Assembly (NCBI GenBank): GCA_016722285.1
Contig: JADKGI010000005.1
Coordinates: forward strand, 1-64,000
Direction: 5' to 3'
DNA from: Saprospiraceae bacterium
GTDB lineage: Bacteria; Bacteroidota; Bacteroidia; Chitinophagales; Saprospiraceae
Length of the DNA stretch: 64,000 nucleotides
Notes under the pieces: model-generated
Database searches by the model: none
Seen by the model: the letters and a program-made list of their open reading frames with translations, nothing else
What the model was told of the DNA's origin: nothing
Translations under genes and position numbers: made by a program
Shown here: positions 27,101 through 42,100 of the stretch, one piece after another
Layout of the letters: every line of letters begins with the position of its first letter
Numbering within the stretch: the first letter of the stretch is position 1

Positions 27101-30100
27101 TTTCCGTTGGAATATATCATCACATAACTTCCAGCTGCACTAAAGCCGCTCACTGTGGTTGTGGCACTCGTCGGATCTGCTATCGTCGCATTTCCTGAAC
27201 TGGCATTTCCTAATGTCCATGTTCCTGCTCCACTGCCCGACATGACTGCCGTGCCACTGGTGAAACAGCCTACCGCTGCCGGGTCAATCCCTGCATTCGG
27301 TTGTGGATTTACAATTAATGTTCTTTCTGATGTAGCTGTACATCCATTCGCATTCGTCACAGTGACAGTGTATGTACCTGCAGTACTCACCACCAAAGAT
27401 GATGTTGTTGTTCCGGTATTCCAAATATAAGCCGTACCGCCACTTGTTGTGAATGTACTGCTTCCACCAGCGCATATTTCTGTATTTCCTGCGATGCTCG
27501 CAACAGGATTGCTGAACACATTGATGGTCACTACATTGCTCGTATCAGAACAAAGGATGCCAAATGTCGTCGTAAATATTCTTCTATATCTGTGGCTACC
27601 TATAATTAAGGCAGGGGTAGTATAATCTTTTGAATTGTTAGTTCCAATTGCAGCTACGAAAGCAGTGTTGTCAAAGCTATATTCCCAACTGTATGTTCCT
27701 GAGATAGGCGTCGCTGCATTGCCTGTGATGGTGATGCCATTGGCTGTTGCACAATAGTTGACTACTGCCGGTGCTGCAATCGTATTACCTGATATCGGAC
27801 ACGCACAGTTGTTGTTTACCACTATCGTCGCTGTATCGCTACAGTTTCCGTTGGAATATATCATCACATAACTTCCAGCTGCACTAAAGCCGCTCACTGT
27901 GGTTGTGGCACTCGTCGGATCTGCTATCGTCGCATTTCCTGAACTGGCATTTCCTAATGTCCATGTTCCTGCTCCACTGCCCGACATGACTGCCGTGCCA
28001 CTGGTGAAACAGCCTACCGCTGCCGGGTCAATCCCTGCATTCGGTTGTGGATTTACAATTAATGTTCTTTCTGATGTAGCTGTACATCCATTCGCATTCG
28101 TCACAGTGACAGTGTATGTACCTGCAGTACTCACCACCAAAGATGATGTTGTTGTTCCGGTATTCCAAATATAAGCCGTACCGCCACTTGTTGTGAATGT
28201 ACTGCTTCCACCAGCGCATATTTCTGTATTTCCTGCGATGCTCGCAACAGGATTGCTGAACACATTGATGGTCACTACATTGCTCGTATCAGAACAAAGG
28301 ATGCCAGTTGTCGTCGTAAATATTCTTCTATATCTGTGGCTACCTATAATTAAGGCAGGGGTAGTATAATCTTTTGAATTGTTAGTTCCAATTGCAGCTA
28401 CGAAAGCAGTGTTGTCAAAGCTATATTCCCAACTGTATGTTCCTGAGATAGGCGTCGCTGCATTTCCTGTGATGGTGATGCCATTGGCTGTTGCACAATA
28501 GTTGACTACTGCCGGTGCTGCAATCGTATTACCTGATATCGGACACGCACAGTTGTTGTTTACCACTATCGTCGCTGTATCGCCACAGTTTCCGTTGGAA
28601 TATATCATCACATAACTTCCAGCTGCACTAAAGCCGCTCACTGTGGTTGTGGCACTCGTCGGATCTGCTATCGTCGCATTTCCTGAACTGGAATTTCCTA
28701 ATGTCCATGTTCCTGCTCCACTGCCCGACATGACTGCCGTGCCACTGGTGAAACAGCCTACCGCTGCCGGGTCAATCCCTGCATTCGGTTGTGGATTTAC
28801 GATCAATGTTCTTTGCACTGTGTCTTTACATGCATTGGCATTGGTGACTGTCACAGTGTATGTACCTGCAGTACTCACCACCAAAGATGATATCGTTGCT
28901 CCGGTATTCCACACATAACTTGTACCTCCACTTGTTGTGAATGTACTGCTTCCACCAGCGCATATTTCTGTATTTCCTGCGATGCTCGCAACAGGATTGC
29001 TGAACACATTGATGGTCACTACATTGCTCGTATCAGAACAAGGGATGCCAGATGTCGTCGTAAATATTCTTCTATATCTGTGGCTACCTATAATTAAGGC
29101 AGGGGTAGTATAATCTTTTGAATTGTTAGTTCCAATTGCAGCTACGAAAGCAGTGTTGTCAAAGCTATATTCCCAACTGTATGTTCCTGAGATAGGCGTC
29201 GCTGCATTTCCTGTGATGGTGATGCCATTGGCACTTTCACAATAGTTGACTACTGCAGGTGCTGCAATCGTATTACCTGATATCGGACACGCACAGTTGT
29301 TGTTTACCACTATCGTCGCTGTATCGCTACAGTTTCCGTTGGAATATATCATCACATAACTTCCAGCTGCACTAAAGCCGCTCACTGTGGTTGTGGCACT
29401 CGTCGGATCTGCTATCGTCGCATTTCCTGAACTGGCATTTCCTAATGTCCATGTTCCTGCTCCACTGCCCGACATGACTGCCGTGCCACTGGTGAAACAG
29501 CCTACCGCTGCCGGGTCAATCCCTGCATTCGGTTGTGGATTTACAATTAATGTTCTTTCTGATGTAGCTGTACATCCATTCGCATTCGTCACAGTGACAG
29601 TGTATGTACCTGCAGTACTCACCACCAAAGATGATGTTGTTGTTCCGGTATTCCAAATATAAGCCGTACCGCCACTTGTTGTGAATGTACTGCTTCCACC
29701 AGCGCATATTTCTGTATTTCCTGCGATGCTCGCAACAGGATTGCTGAACACATTGATGGTCACTACATTGCTCGTATCAGAACAAGGGATGCCAGATGTC
29801 GTCGTAAATATTCTTCTGTATCTGTGGCTGCCAATACTTAGACTGCCAGTTGTATAATCTTTTGTATCGTTCGTTCCAATTGCAGCTACGAAAGCAGTGT
29901 TGTCAAAGCTATATTCCCAACTGTATGTTCCTGAGATAGGTGTCGCTGCATTTCCTGTGATGGTGATGCCATTGGCTGTTGCACAATAGCTGAACGTTGC
30001 CGGTGCTGCAATCGTATTACCAGCAATCGGACACGCACAGTTGTTGTTTACCACTATCGTCGCTGTATCGCTACAGTTTCCGTTGGAATATATCATCACA

Positions 30101-33100
30101 TAACTTCCAGCTGCACTAAAGCCGCTCACTGTGGTTGTGGCACTCGTCGGATCTGCTATCGTCGCATTTCCTGAACTGGCATTTCCTAATGTCCATGTTC
30201 CTGCTCCACTGCCCGACATGACTGCCGTGCCACTGGTGAAACAGCCTACCGCTGCCGGGTCGATGCCCGCATTCGGTTGTGGATTTACAATTAATGATCT
30301 TTCTGATGTAGCTGTACATCCATTCGCATTCGTCACAGTGACAGTGTATGAACCTGCAGTACTCACCACCAAAGATGATGTCGTTGCTCCGGTATTCCAA
30401 ATATAAGCCGTACCTCCACTTGCTGTGAATGTACTGCTTCCACCAGCGCATATTTCTGTATTTCCTGAGATGCTCGTTACTGGATTGCTGAACACATTGA
30501 TGGTCACTACATTGCTCGTATCAGAACAAGGGATGCCAGATGTCGTCGTAAATATTCTTCTGTATCTGTGGCTGCCAATACTTAGACTGCCAGTTGTATA
30601 ATCTTTTGTATCGTTCGTTCCTGCTGCTGTTCCGAAGGCTCCGTTGTCAAAGCTCTATTCCCAACTGCATGTTCCTGAGATAGGTGTCGCTGCATTTCCT
30701 GTGATGGTGATGCCATTGGCTGTTGCACAATAGTTGACTACTGCAGGTGCTGCAATCGCATTACCAGCAATCGGACATGCACAGTTGTTGTTCACCACTA
30801 TCGTCGCTGTATCGCTACAGTTTCCGTTGGAATATATCATCAGATAACTTCCAGCTGCACTAAAGCCGCTCACTGTGGTTGTGGCACTCGTCGGATCTGC
30901 TATCGTCGCAGTTCCTGAACTGGCATTTCCTAATGTCCATGTTCCTGCTCCACTGCCTGACATCACTGCCGTGCCACTGGTGAAACAGCCTACCGCTGCC
31001 GGGTCGATGCCCGCATTCGGTTGTGGATTTACAATTAATGATCTTTCTGATGTAGCTGTACATCCATTCGCATTCGTCACAGTGACAGTGTATGAACCTG
31101 CAGTACTCACCACCAATGATGATGTCGTTGCTCCGGTATTCCAAATATAAGCCGTACCTCCACTTGCTGTGAATGTACTGCTTCCACCAGCGCATATTTC
31201 TGTATTTCCTGAGATGCTCGCTACTGGATTGCTGAACACATTGATGGTCACTACATTGCTCGTATCAGAACAAGGGATGCCAGATGTCGTCGTAAATATT
31301 CTTCTGTATCTGTGGCTGCCAATACTTAGACTGCCAGTTGTATAATCTTTTGAATTGTTCGTACCAGATGCAGCTACGAAAGCAGTGTTGTCAAAGCTAT
31401 ATTCCCAACTGTATGTTCCTGAGATAGGTGTCGCTGCATTGCCTGTGATGGTGATGCCATTGGCTGTTGCACAATAGTTGACTACTGCAGGTGCTGCAAT
31501 CGCATTACCAGCAATCGGACATGCACAGTTGTTGTTCACCACTATCGTCGCTGTATCGCTACAGTTTCCGTTGGAATATATCATCAGATAACTTCCAGCC
31601 GCACTAAAGCCGCTCACTGTGGTTGTGGCACTCGTGGGCTCTGCTATCGTCGCAGTTCCTGAACTTGCATTTCCTAATGTCCATGTTCCTGCTCCACTGC
31701 CTGACATCACTGCCGTGCCACTCGTGAAACAGCCTACCGCTGCCGGGTCTATGGCCGCATTCGGTTGTGGATTTACAATTAATGATCTTTCTGATGTAGC
31801 TGTACATCCATTCGCATTCGTCACAGTGACAGTGTATGAACCTGCAGTACTCACCACCAATGATGATGTCGTTGCTCCGGTATTCCAAATATAACCCGTA
31901 CCTCCACTTGCTGTGAATGTACTGCTTCCACCAGCGCATATTTCTGTATTTCCTGAGATGCTCGTTACTGGATTGCTGAACACATTGATGGTCACTACAT
32001 TGCTCGTATCAGAACAAGGGATGCCAGATGTCGTCGTAAATATTCTTCTGTATCTGTGGCTGCCAATACTTAGACTGCCAGTTGTATAATCTTTTGAATT
32101 GTTCGTACCAGATGCAGCTACGAAAGCAGCGTTGTCAAAGCTATATTCCCAACTGTATGTTCCTGAGATAGGTGTCGCTGCATTGCCTGTGATGGTGATG
32201 CCATTGGCTGTTGCACAATAGTTGAACTTGCAGGTGCTGCAATCGTATTACCAGCAATCGGACATGCACAGTTGTTGTTCACCACTATCGTCGCTGTATC
32301 GCTACAGTTTCCGTTGGAATATATCATCAGATAACTTCCAGCTGCACTAAAGCCGCTCACTGTGGTTGTGGCACTCGTCGGATCTGCTATCGTCGCAGTT
32401 CCTGAACTGGAATTTCCTAATGTCCATGTTCCTGCTCCACTGCCCGACATGACTGCCGTGCCACTGGTGAAACAGCCTACCGCTGCCGGGTCGATGCCCG
32501 CATTCGGTTGTGGATTTACAATTAATGATCTTTCTGATGTAGCTGTACATCCATTCGCATTCGTCACAGTGACAGTGTATGAACCTGCAGTACTCACCAC
32601 CAATGATGATGTCGTTGCTCCGGTATTCCAAATATAAGCCGTACCTCCACTTGCTGTGAATGTACTGCTTCCACCAGCGCATATTTCTGTATTTCCTGAG
32701 ATGCTCGCTACTGGATTGCTGAACACATTGATGGTCACTACATTGCTCGTATCAGAACAAGGGATGCCAGATGTCGTCGTAAATATTCTTCTGTATCTGT
32801 GGCTGCCAATACTTAGACTGCCAGTTGTATAATCTTTTGAATTGTTCGTACCAGATGCAGCTACGAAAGCAGTGTTGTCAAAGCTATATTCCCAACTGTA
32901 TGTTCCTGAGATAGGTGTCGCTGCATTGCCTGTGATGGTGATGCCATTGGCTGTTGCACAATAGTTGACTACTGCAGGTGCTGCAATCGTATTACCAGCA
33001 ATCGGACATGCACAGTTGTTGTTTACCACTATCGTCGCTGTATCGCTACAGTTTCCGTTGGAATATATCATCAGATAACTTCCAGCTGCACTAAAGCCGC

Positions 33101-36100
33101 TCACTGTGGTTGTGGCACTCGTCGGATCTGCTATCGTCGCATTTCCTGAACTGGCATTTCCTAATGTCCATGTTCCTGCTCCACTGCCCGACATGACTGC
33201 CGTGCCACTGGTGAAACAGCCTACCGCTGCCGGGTCGATGCCCGCATTCGGTTGTGGATTTGCAATTAATGATCTTTCTGATGTAGCTGTACATCCATTC
33301 GCATTCGTCACAGTGACAGTGTATGTACCTGCAGTACTCACCACCAAAGATGATGTTGTTGTTCCGGTATTCCATGCATAACCTGTACCGCCACTTGCTG
33401 TGAATGTGCTGCTTCCACCAGCGCATATTTCTGTATTTCCTGCGATGCTCGTTACTGGATTACTAAATACATTGATGGTCACTACATTGCTCGTATCAGA
33501 ACAAGGGATGCCAGATGTCGTCGTAAATATTCTTCTGTATCTGTGGCTGCCAATACTTAGACTGCCAGTTGTATAATCTTTTGAATTGTTCGTACCAGTT
33601 GCAGCTACGAAAGCAGTGTTGTCAAAGCTATATTCCCAGCTGTATGTTCCTGAGATAGGTGTCGCTGCATTGCCTGTGATGGTGATGCCATTGGCTGTTG
33701 CACAATAGTTGACTACTGCAGGTGCTGCAATCGTATTACCAGCAATCGGACACGCACAGTTGTTGTTTACCACTATCGTCGCTGTATCGCTACAGTTTCC
33801 GTTGGAATATATCATCAGATAACTTCCAGCTGCACTAAAGCCGCTCACTGTGGTTGTGGCACTCGTCGGATCTGCTATCGTCGCATTTCCTGAACTGGAA
33901 TTTCCTAATGTCCATGTTCCTGCTCCACTGCCCGACATGACTGCCGTGCCACTGGTGAAACAGCCTACCGCTGCCGGGTCGATGCCCGCATTCGGTTTTG
34001 ATAATATCTCGACTTCTACTTCATCAGAACAAATATCATTTGTAAGTACAAAAGTATATTTACCTTCAGAAGTGAAATTATTTAAAATAAGTGTTGCTTG
34101 ATTCTGTCCGCTTAGTGAAACAGAACCAGGATTACCTAATTTTGCTGACCAAGTTCCTATTCCATTGCCAAATAAACTTACATTTCCACCAGGTAGTAAA
34201 ATACAGCCTAAGGTTTTATCTTGACCTGCATCTGGTTGTCCTATAACAGTTAATGTTCTTGCGGAAGATGAACTACAACCATTTACATCAGTTACAGTAA
34301 CCATATAAGTATTCGCTGATGTCATGTTAATGGTTTGACTTGTTAAACCATTGCTCCAAATATAGCTTACCCCACCACTCGCAGTGAACATTGCATTCTG
34401 CCCATTACATATTTTATCAATTCCTGTAATATTTGCTACTGGAGAAGGGAGAATTGCAATGTTTTTTATTGCGGTATCGGTACAACCGTTCGCATCGGTG
34501 ATGGTGACGGTATAAGACCCAGCACCAACCGTAATAGAAGCGGTTGTAACACCTGTAATCCATGAGTAACCTATGCCACCACTTGCTGTAGGGGTGCGTC
34601 AGGTCTCCGAGATAAGGTGGGTGTTTTGTCGTCCGGCATCGGTGCGGTGACGGTGTAATCCGGCGTTATCGCGGGGTACGCCCCTGCCGCGTGATGGTTG
34701 TTGTTTTACCATTACAAACGGTAGTATCTCCGGCGATAATCGCTATTGGAGAAGGGAGGTTTGCAATGTTTTTTGATGTGGTTGCGGTACAACCGTTCGC
34801 ATCGGTGATGGTGACGGTATAAGACCCTGCGCCAACCGTAATAGAAGCGGTTGTAACACCTGTATTCCATGAGTAACCTATGCCACCCCTGCTGTGATGG
34901 TTGTTGTTTTAGCATTACAAACGGTAGTATCTCCGGCGATAATCGCTAATGGAGAAGGGAGGTTTGCAATGTTTTTTGATGTGGTAGCGGTACAACCGTT
35001 CGCATCGGTGATGGTGACGGTGTAAGCCCCTGCACCAACTGTAATAGAAGCGGTTGTAACGCCTGTATTCCATGAGTAACCTACGCCCCCCCTGCGGTAA
35101 TGGTTGTTGATTTGGCATTACAAACGGTAGTATCTCCGGCGATAATCGCTAATGGAGAAGGGAGGTTTGCAATGTTTTTTGATGTTGTTGCGGTACAACC
35201 GTTCGCATCGGTGATGGTGACGGTATAAGACCCTGCGCCAACCGTACAGAAGCGGTTGTAACGCCTGTATTCCATGAGTAACCCATGCCACCACTTGCTG
35301 TGATGGTTGTTGATTTGGCATTACAAACGGTAGTATCTCCGGCGATAATCGCTATTGGAGAAGGGAGGTTTGCAATGTTTTTTGATGTGGTTGCGGTACA
35401 ACCGTTCGCATCGGTGATGGTGACGGTATAAGACCCTGCGCCAACCGTAATAAAGCGGTTGTAACACCTGTATTCCATGAGTACCCACGCCCCCCTGCTG
35501 TATGGTTGTTGATTTGGCATTACAAACGGTAGTATCTCCGGCGATAATCGCTAATGGAGAAGGGAGGTTTGCAATGTTTTTTATTGCTGTTGCGGTACAC
35601 CCTTTTGCATCGGTGATGGTAACGGTATAGCCCCTGCTCCACATAATGGCGTCTGTCCTGATTCCGAGTAACCTACCACCCTTGCGGTGATGGTCGTTGT
35701 TTACCATTACAAACGGTGTATCTCCGCGATAATCGCATGGAGAAGGGAGGTTTGCATGTTTTTATTGGGTGTCTGTACAACCGTTCGCATCAGTGATGGT
35801 GACGGTTAAGCCCCTGCACCAACCGTAATAGAATCGGTTGTCGCACCGGAACTCCATGAGAATCCCACGCCCCCTGCTGCTGTGATGGTTGTTGATTTGG
35901 CATTACAAACGGTAGTATCTCCGGCGATAATCGCTATTGGAGAAGGGAGGTTTGCAATGTTTTTATTGCGGTGGCGGTACAACCGTTCGCATCGGTGATG
36001 GTGACGGTATAAGACCCAGCACCAACCGTAATAGAAGCGGTTGTAACGCCTGTATTCCAGGAGTAACCTATGCCCCTTATGGTTGTGGTTTTCTCCGTTG

Positions 36101-39100
36101 GGGTTTTTGGGCCACGCGGTCGGTTAACCTTGGCAGTTGCCTGATCCAGCCACGCGGAGGTCGTTGTTTTACCATTACAAACGGTAGTATCTCCGGCGAT
36201 AATCGCTAATGGAGAAGGGAGGTTTGCAATGTTTTTTATTGCAGTTGCGGTACATCCGTTCGCATCGGTGATGGTTACGGTGTAAGTCCCTGCACCAACG
36301 GTAATAGAAGCGGTTGTAACACCTGTATTCCATGAGTAGCCAACGCCACCACCTGCTGTGATGGTTGTTGATTTAGCATTACAAACGGTGGTATCACCAG
36401 CGATAATCGCTATTGGAGAAGGGAGGTTTGCAATGTTTTTTATTGCGGTGTCTGTACAACCGTTCGCATCGGTGATGGTGACGGTATAAGACCCAGCACC
36501 AACCGTAATAGAAGCGGTTGTAACGCCTGTATTCCAGGAGTAACCTATGCCACCACTTGCTGTGATGGTTGTGGTTTTAGCATTACAAACGGTGGTGTCT
36601 CCGGCGATAATCGCCAATGGAGAAGGGAGGTTTGCAATGTTTTTGATGTGGTAGCGGTACAACCGTTTGCATCGGTGATGGTGACGGTATAAGACCCAGC
36701 ACCAACCGTAATAGAAGCGGTTGTAACGCCTGTATTCCATGAGTAACCTATGCCACCACCTGCTGTGATGGTTGTTGTTTAGCATTACAAACGGTAGTAT
36801 CTCCGGCGATAATCGCTATTGGAGAAGGGAGGTTTGCAATGTTTTTTATTGCGGTGTCTGTACAACCGTTCGCATCGGTGATGGTGACGGTGTAAGCCCC
36901 TGCACCAACCGTAATAGAGGCGGTTGTAACGCCTGTATTCCATGAGTAACCTATGCCACCACTTGCTGTGATGGTTGTGGTTTTAGCATTACAAACGGTG
37001 GTATCTCCGGCGATAATCGCTAATGGAGAAGGGAGGTTTGCAATGTTTTTTGATGTGGTTGCGGTACAACCGTTTGCATCGGTGATGGTGACGGTATAAG
37101 ACCCAGCACCAACCGTAATAGAAGCGGTTGTAACGCCTGTATTCCATGAGTAACCTATGCCACCACCTGCTGTGATGGTTGTTGTTTTGGCATTACAAAC
37201 GGTAGTATCTCCGGCGATAATCGCTAATGGAGAAGGGAGGTTTGCAATGTTTTTTATTGCTGTTGCGGTACAACCGTTCGCATCGGTGATGGTGACGGTG
37301 TAAGCCCCTGCACCAACCGTAATAGAAGCGGTTGTGACGCCTGTATTCCATGAGTAACCTATGCCACCACTTGCTGTGATGGCTGTTGTTTTACCATTAC
37401 AAACGGTGGTGTCTCCGGCGATAATCGCTAATGGAGAAGGGAGAATTGCAATGTTTTTTATTGCGGTATCGGTACAACCGTTCGCATCGGTGATGGTGAC
37501 GGTGTAAGCCCCTGCACCAACTGTAATAGAGGCGGTTGTAACACCTGTAATCCATGAGTAACCTATGCCACCACCTGCTGTGATGGTTGTTGATTTACCA
37601 TTACAAACGGTGGTATCTCCGGCGATAATCGCTATTGGAGAAGGGAGGTTTGCAATGTTTTTATTGCTGTTGCGGTACGAGGTGTTGCATTCTCCAACAG
37701 GTATCGGAGGTTGTATTTTCGGTTGCTGTTGCGGTACAACCGTTTGCATCGGTGATGGTGACGGTATAAGACCCTGCGCCAACCGTAATAGAAGCGGTTG
37801 TAACACCTGTATTCCATGAGTAACCTATGCCACCACCTGCTGTGATGGTTGTTGTTTTACCATTACAAACGGTAGTATCTCCGGCGATAATCGCTAATGG
37901 AGAAGGAGGTTTGCAATGTTTTTTGATGTGGTGCGGTACAACCGTTTGCATCGGTGATGGTGACGGTATAAGACCCTGCGCCAACCGTAATAGAAGCGGT
38001 TGTAACGCCTGTATTCCATGAGTAACCTATGCCACCACTTGCTGTGATGGTTGTGGTTTTAGCATTACAAACGGTGGTATCTCCGGCGATAATCGCTAAT
38101 GGAGAAGGGAGGTTTGCAATGTTTTTTGATGTGGTTGCGGTACAACCGTTCGCATCGGTGATGGTGACGGTATAAGACCCAGCACCAACCGTAATAGAAG
38201 CGGTTGTAACGCCTGTATTCCATGAGTAACCTATGCCACCACTTGCTGTGATGGTTGTGGTTTTAGCATTACAAACGGTGGTGTCTCCGGCGATAATCGC
38301 CAATGGAGAAGGGAGGTTTGCAATGTTTTTTGATGTGGTTGCGGTACAACCGTTCGCATCGGTTACGGTTACGGTATAAGTCCCTGCGCCGACATTAATA
38401 TTGGCAGTATTCTGACCTGTATTCCATGAGCCAGCCCCCGCTGCAGTGATGGCTGTTGTTTTACCATTACAAACGGTGGTATCTCCGGCGACGCATTGAG
38501 AAGGGAGGTTTGCATGTTTTGATCGGTTGCGGTACACCCTTCGCAGGTGGTCGGTAATCCTGCCAACTTAGCGGTTGTAACACCTGTATTCCATGAATAT
38601 CCGACTCCTCCACTTGCTGTGATTGAAGTGGTAGTTGCGGTACAAACGGCATTAGCGCCTGAGATAGAAACGACAGGTACAGGAAGATTTGAAATTGTTT
38701 TAGTATCCGTTGCAGTACACCCTGACGCATCGGTTACGGTTACGGTATAAGACCCTGCGCCAACCGTAATAGAAGCGGTTGTAACACCTGTATTCCATGA
38801 GTAACCAACGCCACCACTTGCTGTGATGGTTGTGGTTTTAGCATTACAAACGGTGGTGTCCCGGCGATAATCGCATTGGAGAAGGGAGAATTGCAATGTT
38901 TTTTATTGCGGTATCGGTACAACCGTTCGCATCGGTGATGGTGACGGTGTAAGCCCCTGCTCCGACATTAATATTGGCAGTATTCTGTCCTTGTATTCCA
39001 TGAGTAACCTATTCCACCACTTGCGGTGATGGCGTGTTTTACCATTCCGGTACTCCCGCTGGAGAAGGGGGTGCAATGTTTTTTATTGCGGTGTCTGTAC

Positions 39101-42100
39101 AACTGCAAGAACGACCCCCACCACAACCCGATTCCAAGTCCCCGCTTATGGTTGTTGATTCATACCGGTTTCACCGGAAACGGGAAAGGGAGGTTTGGTT
39201 TTATTGCGGTGTCTGTACAACCGCGCACGTGGTGCGGTATAACCCAGCACCAACCGTATAGAAGGTTGCAACGCCTGTATTCCAGAGTAACCTAGCCACC
39301 ACTTGCTGTGATGGTTGTGGTTTTAGCATTACAAACGGTAGTATCTCCGGAGATGAAACGCCAATGGTACAAGGAGGTTTGAAATTGTTTTTGATGTCGT
39401 TGCGGTACAACCGTTCGCATCGGTTACGGTTACGGTATAAGCCCCTGCTCCGACATTAATATTGGCAGTATTCTGTCCTGTATTCCATAAGTAACCTATT
39501 CCACCACTTGCGGTGATGGTCGTTGTTTTACCATTACAAACGGTAGTATCTCCCGCGATAATCGCTATTGGAGAAGGGAGGTTTGCAATTGTTTTTTATT
39601 GCGGTGTCTGTACAACTGTTAGCATCAGTGATGGTGACGGTATAAGACCCAGCACCAACCGTAATAGAAGCGGTTGTAACGCCTGTATTCCATGAGTAGC
39701 CAACGCCACCACCTGCTGTGATGGTTGTTGATTTACCATTACAAACGGTGGTACCCGCGATAATCGCACTGGAGAAGGGAGGTTTGCAATGTTTTTTATT
39801 CGGTGTCTGTACACCGTTCGCATCGGTGATGGTGCGGTATAAGACCCAGCACCAACCGATAAAGCGGTAACGCCTGTATTCCAGGAGTAACCTCCACCAC
39901 TTGCTGTGATTGTTGTGGTTTTAGCATTACAAACGGCAGTATCTCCGGCGATAATCGCCAATGGAGAAGGGAGGTTTGCAATTGTTTTTTGATTGGTTGC
40001 GGTACAACCCTTCGCATCGGTTACGGTTACGGTATAAGTCCCTGCGCCGACATTAATATTGGCAGTATTCTGACCTGTATTCCATGAATATCCGACTCCT
40101 CCACTTGCTGTGATTGAAGTGGTAGTTGCGGTACAAACGGCATTAGCGCCTGAGATAGAAACGACAGGTACAGGAAGATTTGAAATTGTTTTAGTATCCG
40201 TTGCAGTACACCCTGACGCATCGGTTACGGTTACGGTGTAAGTCCCTGCGCCGACATTAATATTGGCAGTATTCTGTCCTGTATTCCATGAGTAACCGAC
40301 ACCTCCACTTGCTGTGATTGAAGTGGTAGTTGCGGTACAAACGGCATTAGCGCCTGAGATAGAAACGACAGGTACAGGAAGATTTGAAATTGTTTTAGTA
40401 TTCGTTGCAGTACACCCTAACGCATTGGTCACGGTTACAGTGTAAGTCCCTGCGCCGACATTAATATTGGCAGTATTCTGACCTGTATTCCATGAATATC
40501 CGACTCCTCCACTTGCTGTGATTGAAGTGGTAGTTGCGGTACAAACGGCATTAGCGCCTGAGATAGAAACGACAGGTACAGGAAGATTTGAAATTGTTTT
40601 AGTATCCGTTGCAGTACACCCTGACGCATCGGTCACGGTTACGGTATAAGTCCCTGCGCCGACATTAATATTGGCAGTATTCTGACCTGTATTCCATGAA
40701 TATCCGACACCTCCACTTGCTGTGATTGAAGTGGTAGTTGCGGTACAAACGGCATTAGCGCCTGAGATAGAAACGACAGGTACAGGAAGATTTGAAATTG
40801 TTTTAGTACCCGTTGCAGTACACCCTGACGCATCGGTTACGGTTACGGTATAAGCTCCTGCTCCGACATTAATATTGGCAGTATTCTGTCCTGTATTCCA
40901 TGAGTAACCGACACCTCCACTTGCAGTGATTGAAGTGGTAGTTGCGGTACAAACGGCATTAGCTCCCGAGATAGAAACGACAGGTACAGGAAGATTTGAA
41001 ATTGTTTTAGTATCCGTTGCAGTACACCCTAACGCATTGGTCACGGTTACAGTGTAAGTCCCTGCGCCGACATTAATATTGGCAGTATTCTGGCCTGTAT
41101 TCCATGAATATCCGACTCCGCCACTTGCTGTAATTGAAGTGGTAGTTGCGGTACAAACGGCATTAGCGCCTGAGATAGAAACGACAGGTACAGGAAGATT
41201 TGAAATTGTTTTAGTATCCGTTGCAGTACACCCTGACGCATCGGTCACGGTAACAGTGTAAGTCCCTGCGCCGACATTAATATTGGCAGTATTCTGACCT
41301 GTATTCCATGAATATCCGACTCCTCCACTTGCTGTGATTGAAGTGGTAGTTGCGGTACAAACGGCATTAGCTCCTGAGATAGAAACGACAGGTATAGGAA
41401 GATTTGAAATTGTTTTAGTATCCGTTGCAGTACACCCTGACGCATCGGTTACGGTTACGGTATAAGTCCCTGCGCCGACATTAATATTGGCAGTATTCTG
41501 ACCTGTATTCCATGAATATCCGACTCCTCCACTTGCTGTGATTGAAGTGGTAGTTGCGGTACAAACGGCATTAGCTCCTGAGATAGAAACGACAGGTACA
41601 GGAAGATTTGAAATTGTTTTAGTATCCGTTGCAGTACACCCTGACGCATCGGTTACGGTCACAGTATAAGTCCCTGCGCCGACATTAATATTGGCAGTAT
41701 TCTGACCGGTACTCCATGAATATCCGACTCCTCCACTTGCTGTGATTGAAGTGGTAGTTGCGGTACAAACGGCATTAGCTCCTGAGATAGAAACGACAGG
41801 TACAGGAAGATTTGAAATTGTTTTAGTATCCGTTGCAGTACACCCTGACGCATCGGTTACGGTCACAGTATAAGTCCCTGCGCCGACATTAATATTGGCA
41901 GTATTCTGACCTGTATTCCATGAATATCCGACTCCTCCACTTGCTGTGATTGAAGTGGTAGTTGCGGTACAAACGGCATTAGCGCCTGAGATAGAAACGA
42001 CAGGTACAGGAAGATTTGAAATTGTTTTAGTATCCGTTGCAGTACACCCTGACGCATCGGTTACGGTTACGGTATAAGTCCCTGCGCCGACATTAATATT

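Noticed and set aside
27155..33381. A 91-codon plus-strand open frame repeated every 744 bases
   Set aside because: It is the antisense shadow of the type D repeat. Identical copies arise because the repeat itself is identical, and no protein family is recognised.
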